Shown: in pieces, positions 1-7,672 of the stretch
Position numbering within the stretch: the stretch's first letter is position 1
How the letters are laid out: each line of letters starts with the position of its first letter
DNA from: an uncultured Bacteroidales bacterium
GTDB lineage: Bacteria; Bacteroidota; Bacteroidia; Bacteroidales; UBA932
Reading direction: 5' to 3'
NCBI GenBank assembly: GCA_946405485.1
Contig: CAMJHJ010000045.1
Location: forward strand, 1 to 13,073
DNA: 13,073 nt
Translations under genes and position numbers: made by a program
The notes under the pieces: generated by a model
Told to the model about the DNA's origin: nothing
Databases searched by the model: none
What the model saw: the letters and a program-made list of their open reading frames with translations, nothing else

Positions 1-171
1 GGTTCCGAGGTGATTGAAGGCCACGATATAGCACAGGCCCAGCACAGAACCCGGGATCACGTAGGGCGCCATCATCAGCATATCCAGCGCGCCACCGGTT
101 TTGCCCCTGCGGCGTACGATGACGTAGCTCATCAGGATGCCCAGAGCCAGGAAATAAACGATTTTTCTCAT
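1..171 (-). CDS. ABC transporter permease fragment (Fe3+-type), partial, apparently lacking its N-terminal part
   Basis: An open frame of 57 codons starts at ATG 171-169 and runs off the left edge of the window. It begins with a hydrophobic segment (residues 4-19), then a basic RRRGK loop (20-24), then PYVIPGSVLGLCYIVAFN at residues 36-53. That last motif resembles the conserved IPGTVLGI..LLAFN stretch of inner-membrane permeases of Fe3+-type ABC importers (binding-protein-dependent transport family). In that family the stretch normally comes after the first transmembrane helices of the permease domain, so the usual upstream part seems to be missing here. The ATG is separated from the stop codon of the fucosidase by only three bases and is in the same reading frame. 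It could be a decayed or truncated permease, a rearrangement junction, or an assembly join. The start is therefore uncertain. The family call rests on motif recognition only. Confidence 0.6.
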   Translation of the reverse strand, partial: MRKIVYFLALGILMSYVIVRRRGKTGGALDMLMMAPYVIPGSVLGLCYIVAFNHLGT

Positions 172-174
172 ATC

Positions 175-1563
175 CTATTCAATCTCAAATTTCAAAGCGA
201 AAGACTCTTGCGCGAGTCCCTTGGGCAGGGTGACGGACACCCTGCCGTCCCTGACCTTGCAGGACAGCCGGTGGCCGTCACCGACCAATTGCACCTTTCC
301 GGCCGGGACATTGCCGGTCCATTCGACGGTCGCGGGAAGCGATTCACCGTCGGCGAGGGCGTAGATCGCATAGAGCGTCCTGCCATCCTTGGAGGCTGTG
401 AACCAGAGATTTCCGTCGTGGTAGACGGGCGTCGTGCGGGTTGCATAGATCGCCTCCCCGTACTTTCGCAGCCACTCGCCGATCCCGTGGAGACGGCTCT
501 GCGCCAGATCGTCGATCGTGCCGTAGGGCGTCGGAGCGATACCCAGGATCAGGTTGCCGCCCTTGGCGACCACCTCCACCAGCTCGGCGACCACCCTGCG
601 TACGCTCTTGTAGTTGGGGTTGAAGCGCCAGCTGAAATCCATCAGCGGGTCGCAGGTTTCCCAGGGGATGTTGCGCTGCTCCGGAGGGACCGTACACTCG
701 GGAGTCTGGTAGTTTTCGTTGTCATCCCGGGATACACGGTCCACGCAGATCATCCCGGGGTTGCGCTGGCGCGCAGCGACAAGCACCTCGTCCAGCCCCA
801 CTTCCTTACCGGAAATCCAGCCGCCGTCCAGCCAGATCAGATCCATCCGGCCATAATCGCGGGTAAGTTCCGTCAGCTGGTTCTTCGTAAAATCCACGTA
901 ATTCTGCCACCAGTCCGGGTGATTCTCTTTCTTGTAATTGATGCCCCGGCGCGGCGTGGCCAAGATCGGGTTCCAGAACCACTTGCAATGCCAGTCGGGC
1001 TTGGAGAAATAGGCGCCGACCCAGAAATCCTTGGCCCGGAAAGCATCGAAGACTTCCTTGGCCACATTGCTGCGCGGGTGGTCTCCGAAAGGCCCGTTGG
1101 TGATCTTATAGTCTGTATACTGCGTATCGAACATGCAGAAACCGTCGTGGTGCTTGGTCGTGAAGACCATATATTTCATCCCGGCGTCCTTCATCACGTC
1201 GGCCCAAGCGTCCGGATCGAACTGCCGGGGGTTGAAGAAACGGCTCAGGCCCCAGTACCACTGCTTGAACTCATCGTAGCTCAAGCCCGTCTCGCGACGG
1301 TAGTTGTACTCCCATTCCTCATCCTCGGAGCAGAGGTTCCAGGACTCCATGATCCCGGCCACCGAATAGATGCCCCAGTGGAAGAGCACCCCGAACTTGA
1401 GGTCCTGCCAGGCGTCCAGTTTCTGCAGCACCAGCGGATCCGTAGGCTCAATATAGCCGTTCACCGGCGAATAATGATGGGCGTAACCCGTCTCCTGCGC
1501 CGTCACGCAAAGCGGGCCGGCGCATATCAAAAGAGTCAGGAGAAGCAAAGGAAGTTTTTTCAT
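175..1563 (-). CDS. GH29 alpha-L-fucosidase, secreted
   Basis: The 462-residue product is a retaining alpha-L-fucosidase of glycoside hydrolase family 29, which releases terminal L-fucose from glycans. Residues 1-22 form a signal peptide (basic start, leucine-rich core, VTAQ cleavage region), so it acts in the periplasm or beyond. Family hallmarks are HWG at 62-64, the KHHDGF motif at 137-142, LIWLDGGW at 243-249 with Asp246 as the expected catalytic nucleophile, PWETC at 300-304, and GGNLILGIAPTPYGTID at 335-351, which matches the family GGNLLLN.gPTpdG block. The acid/base residue is variable in GH29; Glu289 and Glu295 are candidates but cannot be assigned. The last about 90 residues fit the small C-terminal beta-sandwich. 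Length is normal and the gene looks intact. It follows a SusC/SusD pair, but with a terminator and its own predicted promoter between, so it may be co-regulated rather than strictly co-transcribed. Linkage specificity cannot be read from the sequence. Confidence 0.93.
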   Translation of the reverse strand: MKKLPLLLLTLLICAGPLCVTAQETGYAHHYSPVNGYIEPTDPLVLQKLDAWQDLKFGVLFHWGIYSVAGIMESWNLCSEDEEWEYNYRRETGLSYDEFKQWYWGLSRFFNPRQFDPDAWADVMKDAGMKYMVFTTKHHDGFCMFDTQYTDYKITNGPFGDHPRSNVAKEVFDAFRAKDFWVGAYFSKPDWHCKWFWNPILATPRRGINYKKENHPDWWQNYVDFTKNQLTELTRDYGRMDLIWLDGGWISGKEVGLDEVLVAARQRNPGMICVDRVSRDDNENYQTPECTVPPEQRNIPWETCDPLMDFSWRFNPNYKSVRRVVAELVEVVAKGGNLILGIAPTPYGTIDDLAQSRLHGIGEWLRKYGEAIYATRTTPVYHDGNLWFTASKDGRTLYAIYALADGESLPATVEWTGNVPAGKVQLVGDGHRLSCKVRDGRVSVTLPKGLAQESFALKFEIE

Positions 1564-1585
1564 AAGAATCAGATGTGCATTTCAA

Positions 1586-1616
1586 CAAATATAATAAACA
1601 TTGTCGAAATAAGAAA
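1586..1616 (-). promoter_or_regulatory. Predicted Bacteroidota sigma-type promoter for the fucosidase gene
   Basis: On the minus strand the sequence TATATTTG (1593-1586) matches the Bacteroidota -7 consensus TAnnTTTG exactly. Nineteen bases upstream is TTTC (1616-1613), a three-of-four match to the -33 element TTTG. Transcription would start near 1580, leaving a leader of under 20 bases before ATG 1563. The -33 element begins directly after the hairpin of the preceding terminator. Prediction by pattern only. Confidence 0.5.
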
Positions 1617-1642
1617 TCGGGCGGCCCAGATGGGTCGCCCGA
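1617..1642 (-). terminator. Hairpin terminator after the SusD-like gene
   Basis: The arms 1618-1627 and 1632-1641 form a 10-bp GC-rich stem with one G-U type pair and a 4-base loop. It is extended by one A-T pair at 1617/1642. On the minus strand it lies 24 bases after the SusD-like stop codon and is followed by the T-rich ATTTCTTATTT. This fits a factor-independent terminator, possibly leaky because the T run is interrupted. Confidence 0.7.
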
Positions 1643-1665
1643 AATCAATCTAGAGCAGATAACTG

Positions 1666-3300
1666 TTATTTGAGGGATTTCGCCCAGAAAAGAGTGAAAT
1701 TCTCAGAGTCATCTCCAACATTCGCTTTGGCAACCGTATAGTTCGCCTTGTTGTTGGCAGCTTCCGTGTTCGGATACTTCACGCGGTTGACGATGTTCGC
1801 AATCTTTACACCGTTGCCCGTGTCGGTCGGATAGTCAAGCTTCGGGTAACCGGTACGGCGGATGTCCGTCCAGGCCTGAGTCGGCTGAGTGATACCGAAA
1901 TGTGCCCACTTCTGCGTCATGATTGCATCCATCTTGTCAGTGTAGGCATTCCAAATCTTCTGAGCGAAGGCAAGGGCATCAGCTTCAGACGGGATGTCCT
2001 CGGCCTTGAACTTCTTGAAATAACGCTCTCCGGTGGACGTGGCCTTTTCCTGACTTCCGTTCACGTTCTCGTCAAATAACTGCTCGATGGAAGCGGCGAC
2101 ACCCTTCTTGAAAGCGTTCTCGGCATTGCCGGAGGCATAGCCCTTCTGGTAAGCCTCGGCAAGGAGGAACCAGGTCTCGGCAGCTGAAATGATAGGGCTG
2201 ACGAAAAGGTTGTTGTAAGTGAAGGTAGCGTAGTTCAGGCGTGCATAGTAACGCTGCTCATATTCTTCAGCGGCATTATGCTCGTTCTGTTCAGCGGTTG
2301 TCTCACCGACATGTTCGCCGAAATACTCACCCGCTTCGTTCGGGAAGTAAACAACAGGGAGACGAGGATCGTTTTCGCCGGTGATCTGGAAGGCGTCAAT
2401 CACCTTCTGGGAAGCCGTCGCGTTGATGTCCTTCCAGCTGTCACGGAAGTTCTCCCAATATGCGAAGTTTTCAAAGTCAGCATGTACCTTGATCGATTCC
2501 GCCCAATTGGTAGGAAGGGTGCGGCCAGCTGCCTTGGCAACGGCAGCCTTACCCTCAGAGACGAGAGCTCCCTGGGCAGCAACGTGAATGCCGAGACGGA
2601 GAAGGAGGGCATTGGCATAAGCCTGCCACATATTGAGGTCTCCGCCACAGATGTAATCCTGCTTCTCAAGCGTGATTTTAGTAGCATTGCGGACACTGGA
2701 AGCAAGGCTGCCAATCTCGGTATAAAGGGCATCCAACTTGGTCAGCATCATCTTGTACAAATCGACATCACTGTCATATTTAGGGAAGGACGTGGCAAGT
2801 TCGCCTGTAATGGCAAGATAACATGCTTCCTCAAACGGGACCGGGCCGAAGATATCCACAAGCTGGGAAAGATGATCATAAAGGTAAACCTCGGTCAGCG
2901 CTAAGTAGAGACGGTCTTCCGCCTTCTGCTCCTCCGTTTCGGATTCGTACTGCCGCTGCATGATGCGGTAGTTACGGAGGATATCATAGAAACTGTTCCA
3001 ACGATCGTTAATATAACCATCATTGATATAATACATGGTACCGCTATTGACAGAGAAGCCGATAGTCTGGGCAAGTTTTCCGAAATAGTTATCCCAAGTA
3101 TACATCCTCCAGTAGGCATTGAAGGTGTAACCGTTGCCCAGCATGAAGGTACCCGTCATGAGTTTTTCGCAAGATACCGCAGTCGTCTTGGACGGATCAT
3201 TGTACTTGTCCTTAAAAATCTGGTCGCTGCAAGAAGCAAGGAGAGACAGAACGACGGTGGTCAGGATCAGAGTATAGATTTTTTTCATTGTCTTATCCAT
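1666..3300 (-). CDS. SusD-like outer-membrane glycan-binding lipoprotein (SusD/RagB family)
   Basis: This 544-residue lipoprotein is the surface glycan-binding partner that caps its SusC-like porin. The N-terminus carries a lipoprotein signal with lipobox LLASC, so Cys24 would be lipidated, with a following SDQ. Family-like stretches include NDPSKTT near 34-40, WNSFYDILRNYRIM at 101-114, DIFGPVPFEEA at 149-159, and a C-terminal block beginning QKWAHFGITQPTQAWTDIRR at 463 followed by an R.KYPNTEA segment. These point to the SusD branch described as starch-binding associating with outer membrane (SusD-like_2 type); the exact subfamily is an inference. ATG 3300 lies 20 bases after the SusC stop and is used here. 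ATG 3288 (MKKIYT) gives an equally good signal peptide and may be the true start. The gene is probably co-transcribed with susC and is followed by a hairpin terminator. The glycan bound is unknown; the fucosidase next door suggests a fucosylated one. Confidence 0.92.
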   Translation of the reverse strand: MDKTMKKIYTLILTTVVLSLLASCSDQIFKDKYNDPSKTTAVSCEKLMTGTFMLGNGYTFNAYWRMYTWDNYFGKLAQTIGFSVNSGTMYYINDGYINDRWNSFYDILRNYRIMQRQYESETEEQKAEDRLYLALTEVYLYDHLSQLVDIFGPVPFEEACYLAITGELATSFPKYDSDVDLYKMMLTKLDALYTEIGSLASSVRNATKITLEKQDYICGGDLNMWQAYANALLLRLGIHVAAQGALVSEGKAAVAKAAGRTLPTNWAESIKVHADFENFAYWENFRDSWKDINATASQKVIDAFQITGENDPRLPVVYFPNEAGEYFGEHVGETTAEQNEHNAAEEYEQRYYARLNYATFTYNNLFVSPIISAAETWFLLAEAYQKGYASGNAENAFKKGVAASIEQLFDENVNGSQEKATSTGERYFKKFKAEDIPSEADALAFAQKIWNAYTDKMDAIMTQKWAHFGITQPTQAWTDIRRTGYPKLDYPTDTGNGVKIANIVNRVKYPNTEAANNKANYTVAKANVGDDSENFTLFWAKSLK

Positions 3301-3320
3301 TTAAAGTTAGTCGGACACGA

Positions 3321-6300
3321 TTAGAAGTTCGCACGGAGCGTGAAACCGAAGGTCCGGGAAGAAGAGGTGGAACCACCGATCTGAACAGCATCCATCCAGT
3401 TTGTACTATCCATCGCCTCCGCATCGAAAATGGGCAGGTTCTTGTAGACAAAGAACGGATTGCGGGCGAAGACGGAGAGACGGAGCGCGTTGCATTTGAA
3501 CTTGCGGGTGAAGTTCTCCGGCAGGGTATAGGAGAGGGAGAGCTCACGGCACTTCAGATAAGTGTTCCTGAAGATGGAGTGGCTGTAATAGTTCGCACCG
3601 CCAACACCCCAGGAATAGGCTTCCGTGAGCATGTCATCGGTGCTGATGATCTTCGTATTGGGCTTTCCGTCCTCGGTCACGCCTTCGAGAATTTGCCCGT
3701 CGTGATGGATATATTCGCCATTAGGGCCTTTGTCCAAACCCTCCGCAGCGATATAATTACCGTTTGCGTCGGCATAGTACGCGAGACCACCGTGAGCTTC
3801 ATCACGGAAAGGCATGGAGTCTTCAATGGCACCGACACCCATCATGTACTGATAAGGCTGATTCCAGACATCACCGCCAATCTGGAAGTTGAAGAGAGCA
3901 TCCAGCGTCCATCTCTTGTAAGAAAGCGTCGTAGCAAAACCACCGATAAGGTCAGGGATAGCATTACCCACCTTGACCGGCTCGTCAGTAATCTTATAAT
4001 AGCCGTTGGCATTGACGATCTTGTTGCCGTTGGCATCCTCCAGAGGAGCATAGGCATAGATATCACCCATCTTTTGTCCGGGGATGGAATAGAGATAGAC
4101 TGCGCCGTTATCCCAGCGTTTGTTCTCGAGACGATCAAGGCCTTCCATCAGCTTGACCACCTTGTTGGTGTTCCAGGCGAGATTGCCGGAGATATCCAAG
4201 CGCCAGTCACCGCTCTCGATCGGGGTGCCATAAAGGGCCAACTCGATACCCTGGTTCTCCAATTCACCGACATTGACGAGCATGGATTTACCGCCGGCAC
4301 TGCGAGGTGTGGTTGCCTCGAGTATCTGATCGACAATTCGCTTATGATAGTAAGAGAGATCAAACCCGAGACGATTGCGGAAGAACTTGTTCTCGATACC
4401 GAATTCCCACTCGTGGGTCATCTCAGGACGGATATTGTCATTGCCAAGATCACTACCAAGCTGTTGATAAACATACTTATTGGAAGCTGTAGACTGGGTG
4501 TAGGAAATCGGAGCCTTGTAAAGCTCAGGAGCAAGACCAACGATACCATAAGAAACACGGAACTTTCCGTAGTCCACCCATGCAGGAAGGTCAAAGAGCT
4601 CAGAATAAATGATGGAAGCGTTGACGGAAGGATACCAGAAGGACTGACCATTCAACGTGGAGGTCTTTTCATTACGGATCGTGCCCTCCAGATAAGCCCA
4701 ATCTTGCCAGGAGAAGGAAGCCGTTGCGAAGACGGCCTGCTTGAGCATGTCACTGACGCTTTCACTGCCACGAGCATCCTCATTCGAGAACTTGAGATTG
4801 AAATGGTTAAGGTCAGTCAATCCATTCTTGGCCTGAGCGGTCGTCGCAAGGTATTTTTCCTCACGGACAGAATAACCGACAATGGCATTGAAGCCCAAAT
4901 CCTCGGTGATTTGAGTGTCCCAGTTCAGCATGACGTCACCATAAAGGGTCTGATAGTCACGCTTGGTGATGGCATAGTGACCGGTCGGCTTACCGGTAAT
5001 GGCAGGAGAGGTCTTTGCATACTCCTTGAGTTCGATGTTCTGGACGGACCAGTCAGTCGCGAGATTCGACTTGAGGGTGAGACCCTTGACGATCTCCCAG
5101 GAAGGAGTTACACTGGCGATGAGACGCTGGTTATTCTCATACTGCTCGCGGCCGAGGATATTCCAGGCGTACTCATCAAGGAAGCCGCCCAGGTTGGAAG
5201 GATTATAGTACCACCCCTCGGAAGGATTCTCATGGTTGGCGTCGGTCCAAGGCTTATTGTAGAAACCAGCGGAAGTCCGAACGTGTTCACGGTAATATAC
5301 GATATCGTCAAAAGCACCGAACATACCGGAGTAATTCGCGACCATACGCGCGATACGATAGGGACGGTTCTTGACATTCTGGTTCATGTAGTTGACCGAA
5401 TAGCCGAGTTTGACCCCTTTGGCAATATCCTGGCTTCCGCTGACCTGGAAGTTGTGCTTTCCAAGATGGGAGTTATACTGATTAGGGATATTGTCCATGA
5501 AAGTATAGGAGAAACGCGTGTTACCGTGTTCGTTACCGGTGGTGATAGCAAGATTATACTGCTGAAGGATACCGGTCCTGAAAAGATCACTCCAAGGATC
5601 ATCGGTATAAGCCGTGAACTTGCGATAACCGACAGGGGTATAAACCTCACGACCATCATACTTGGGGCCAAAGTAATAATAAGCGTTAAAGACAGAGGGG
5701 ACATCAATGGTCTTTCCGTTCTTATCGGTTCCACCCATACGACGGATATCAAAGCCATAATACTCCGAGGTAGGGTCATCGACTAAAGCGGCCTGACTCC
5801 AATACTGCCAGGGATAACCAGGGCCGAAGGTCGTCTGATACTTGGGCATGTAGGCAACAGCGTCAGCCTGAATGCTACCACTGAAATCCACATGGACACC
5901 ACTGTTCTTCTTGCCTTGCTTCATCGTGATAAGGACCACACCGTTAGCACCCTCGGAACCATACAGGGACGTCGCAGACGCACCCTTCAGGATGGTGAGG
6001 TTCTCGATATCTTCCACATTGATGTCGGTCAGACCGTTGGACTGCATACGCTGCACGGCCCAGTAATCACCGAGGTTTGCTTCACCGTTACGGATCGGGA
6101 CACCGTCCACGATCACAAGCGGCTGGCTCGTACCGGTAATGGAGGAAAGGCCTCGGACATTGATTGAAATAGCACCTGTCGCACCACCCGGAGCCGTACT
6201 GATACGGACACCGGAAGCTTTACCGTAGAGGGCGGAGCCGAGGGACGGAGAAGCAGTGGCAACCAGCTTGCTGGCATCGACAGAACTCACGGCGTAACCG

Positions 6301-6656
6301 ACCTTCTTCTCATCCTTACGGATACCGAGAGCCGTTACAACCGTACCCTCCAGCAATTCAGAGTCCTCATCAAGGACAACGTTGATGGGGCCACCGTTCC
6401 AAGTCACGACCTGGGAGGTGTAGCCGATGCAGGAGAATTCGATCTTATCTCCTACCTGGGCATTGGAAAGAGAGTAGGAACCGTCAAAATCGACAACAGT
6501 GCCGTTGTGGGTTCCCTGTACGAAAGCAGATGCGCCGATAACGGGTTGACCAGCCGCATCTTTCACTGTTCCTGTGACGGTAGTCTGGGCAAAGGCAGAG
6601 AAGCCGAAGCCAAGCAGGGCGACCGTCATTGCAATTCTGATAAACAGATTCTTCAT
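3321..6656 (-). CDS. SusC-like TonB-dependent outer-membrane glycan transporter (SusC/RagA family)
   Basis: The 1111-residue product is a TonB-dependent beta-barrel that imports oligosaccharides across the outer membrane. A signal peptide occupies residues 1-23 (cleavage around AFA-QTT). Next comes a carboxypeptidase-regulatory-like N-terminal domain (about 25-97, TVTGTVKDAAGQPVIGAS), the extension characteristic of SusC proteins. A plug domain follows (about 103-250), with VIVDGVPIRNGE at 181-192 and LYGSEGANGVVLITMKQGK at 231-249, the latter being the SusC plug signature. The remainder is a long barrel ending in TFGFTLRANF, whose terminal Phe is the usual outer-membrane insertion signal. 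The length is typical of the family and no frameshift is visible. It is the first gene of the pair with the SusD-like gene 20 bases downstream. A consensus Bacteroidota promoter lies about 80 bases upstream of its ATG. Base composition is visibly more AT-rich than the purine genes. The substrate is not identifiable. Confidence 0.96.
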   Translation of the reverse strand: MKNLFIRIAMTVALLGFGFSAFAQTTVTGTVKDAAGQPVIGASAFVQGTHNGTVVDFDGSYSLSNAQVGDKIEFSCIGYTSQVVTWNGGPINVVLDEDSELLEGTVVTALGIRKDEKKVGYAVSSVDASKLVATASPSLGSALYGKASGVRISTAPGGATGAISINVRGLSSITGTSQPLVIVDGVPIRNGEANLGDYWAVQRMQSNGLTDINVEDIENLTILKGASATSLYGSEGANGVVLITMKQGKKNSGVHVDFSGSIQADAVAYMPKYQTTFGPGYPWQYWSQAALVDDPTSEYYGFDIRRMGGTDKNGKTIDVPSVFNAYYYFGPKYDGREVYTPVGYRKFTAYTDDPWSDLFRTGILQQYNLAITTGNEHGNTRFSYTFMDNIPNQYNSHLGKHNFQVSGSQDIAKGVKLGYSVNYMNQNVKNRPYRIARMVANYSGMFGAFDDIVYYREHVRTSAGFYNKPWTDANHENPSEGWYYNPSNLGGFLDEYAWNILGREQYENNQRLIASVTPSWEIVKGLTLKSNLATDWSVQNIELKEYAKTSPAITGKPTGHYAITKRDYQTLYGDVMLNWDTQITEDLGFNAIVGYSVREEKYLATTAQAKNGLTDLNHFNLKFSNEDARGSESVSDMLKQAVFATASFSWQDWAYLEGTIRNEKTSTLNGQSFWYPSVNASIIYSELFDLPAWVDYGKFRVSYGIVGLAPELYKAPISYTQSTASNKYVYQQLGSDLGNDNIRPEMTHEWEFGIENKFFRNRLGFDLSYYHKRIVDQILEATTPRSAGGKSMLVNVGELENQGIELALYGTPIESGDWRLDISGNLAWNTNKVVKLMEGLDRLENKRWDNGAVYLYSIPGQKMGDIYAYAPLEDANGNKIVNANGYYKITDEPVKVGNAIPDLIGGFATTLSYKRWTLDALFNFQIGGDVWNQPYQYMMGVGAIEDSMPFRDEAHGGLAYYADANGNYIAAEGLDKGPNGEYIHHDGQILEGVTEDGKPNTKIISTDDMLTEAYSWGVGGANYYSHSIFRNTYLKCRELSLSYTLPENFTRKFKCNALRLSVFARNPFFVYKNLPIFDAEAMDSTNWMDAVQIGGSTSSSRTFGFTLRANF

Positions 6657-6704
6657 GAGCAGTTTAGTTGGGTTAATAAAAAATGTTGTGGTTATAGTGT
6701 TTTA

Positions 6705-6720
6705 GTTTGTTTACACAAAC
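6705..6720. repeat. Short inverted repeat in the susC leader
   Basis: GTTTGT (6705-6710) and ACAAAC (6715-6720) are perfect inverted copies around a 4-base loop. They lie about 10-25 bases downstream of the expected susC transcription start. It could be an operator or a weak leader hairpin, or chance in AT-rich DNA. No regulator in the window can be linked to it. Confidence 0.3.
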
Positions 6721-6735
6721 AATACTAATAATTCG

Positions 6736-6766
6736 CAAATATAACCAAATAATAGATAAAATCAAA
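6736..6766 (-). promoter_or_regulatory. Predicted Bacteroidota promoter for the susC/susD pair
   Basis: On the minus strand TTTG (6766-6763) and TATATTTG (6743-6736) are separated by 19 bases. This is a full match to the -33 TTTG / -7 TAnnTTTG promoter consensus of Bacteroidota. Transcription would start near 6729, giving a leader of roughly 73 bases before ATG 6656. The -33 box overlaps the last bases of the folD terminator stem, so the promoter begins where the previous operon ends. Confidence 0.7.
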
Positions 6767-6792
6767 ACCGCCCAAAGAAATCAGGCGGTTTC
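6764..6792 (-). terminator. Terminator of the purine/folD operon
   Basis: The 8-bp perfect stem AAACCGCC (6765-6772) / GGCGGTTT (6784-6791) has an 11-base loop. On the minus strand it is followed by TGATTTTAT. It starts 26 bases after the folD stop codon and closes the purine operon before the susC promoter. A factor-independent terminator is the best reading. Confidence 0.75.
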
Positions 6793-6817
6793 ACTACAAA
6801 TTTTTAACTTACAGCAT

Positions 6818-7666
6818 CTACCGATGGGACTCGAAGCAACGTAAGGTATTGACCATCAGCATCGCGATGGTCATCGGGCCGACGCCGCCCGGAACGGGCG
6901 TAATCCAGCCGGCGACCTCCGAGCAGGACGCGAAATCCACATCCCCGCAGAGATGCCCTTCCGCGTCGCGGTTCATGCCGACGTCGATCACAACGGCGCC
7001 GGGTTTGACCATTTCACCCGTAATGAGCCCGGCCTTGCCCACGGCTACCACCAGGACATCGGCCTGCGCGGTGACGGAGCCCAAGTCCGCCGTGCGGGAA
7101 TGGGCGATGGTGACGGTGGCGTTGCGGTCCAGCAGGAGCTTGGCGACCGGCTTCCCGACGATATTGCTGCGGCCCACGACCACGGCCCGTTTCCCGGCCA
7201 GGGAGACACCCGTGCTGTCGATCAGGCGAAGGATGCCCGCCGGCGTGCAGGGCACGACGCAGTCCCGGCCCAGCCAGAGATCCGCCACATTGGAGGGATG
7301 GAAGCCATCCACGTCCTTGCCGGGTGCGATCGCGTCGATGACCTTCGCCTCGTCGATGTGCCGGGGCAGCGGCAGCTGCACCAAGATACCGTCCACGGCA
7401 GGATCGGCGTTCAGGGTGGCGATCCGCTCCAGCAGGGCATCCTCGGTGGTATCGGTCGGCAACTCGATCTTCAGAGAATCGATGCCCACGTATTCGGCGG
7501 CCCGCACCTTGTTGCGCACATAGACCTGGCTCGCGGGGTTCTCCCCCACGATGATCACACATAGGCTGGGCTTGCGCCCGCATTGTTTCTCCAGCGAAAG
7601 CACCTGCTCCCGCACCTCGTCCTTGATGGCGGCGCTGAGCGCCTTTCCGTCGATGATAGTGGCCAT
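6818..7666 (-). CDS. folD: Bifunctional methylenetetrahydrofolate dehydrogenase / methenyltetrahydrofolate cyclohydrolase FolD
   Basis: FolD interconverts 5,10-methylene-, 5,10-methenyl- and 10-formyl-tetrahydrofolate in the cytoplasm, using NAD(P). The 282-residue protein has the normal length. Visible motifs are YVRNK at 49-53 (catalytic Tyr and Lys), VQLPLP at 96-101, KDVDGFHP at 117-124, PCTPAGI at 139-145, the dinucleotide-binding stretch GRSNIVGKP at 165-173, and GGVGPMT at 260-266. ATG 7666 is chosen. A TTG two codons upstream (7672) directly abuts the purD stop but gives a poorer start. The ATG lies 6 bases after the purD stop, so folD is the last gene of the purine operon and is followed by a terminator. 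Its product 10-formyl-THF is the formyl donor for PurH, encoded two genes upstream, which explains the linkage. Confidence 0.97.
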   Translation of the reverse strand: MATIIDGKALSAAIKDEVREQVLSLEKQCGRKPSLCVIIVGENPASQVYVRNKVRAAEYVGIDSLKIELPTDTTEDALLERIATLNADPAVDGILVQLPLPRHIDEAKVIDAIAPGKDVDGFHPSNVADLWLGRDCVVPCTPAGILRLIDSTGVSLAGKRAVVVGRSNIVGKPVAKLLLDRNATVTIAHSRTADLGSVTAQADVLVVAVGKAGLITGEMVKPGAVVIDVGMNRDAEGHLCGDVDFASCSEVAGWITPVPGGVGPMTIAMLMVNTLRCFESHR

Positions 7667-7672
7667 AATCAA

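Noticed and set aside
10..1653. A long open frame on the plus strand (547 codons) opposite the fucosidase and permease fragment.
   Set aside because: It is antisense to an intact GH29 gene with clear catalytic motifs. Its translation shows no recognisable domain and it crosses a terminator and promoter. It is a by-product of GC-rich codon use.
3288..5786. An 832-codon plus-strand open frame opposite susC.
   Set aside because: The opposite strand encodes a complete SusC protein with signal peptide, plug and barrel end. The antisense translation is an unusual mix rich in Ile, Arg and Asp without domains or a plausible start.
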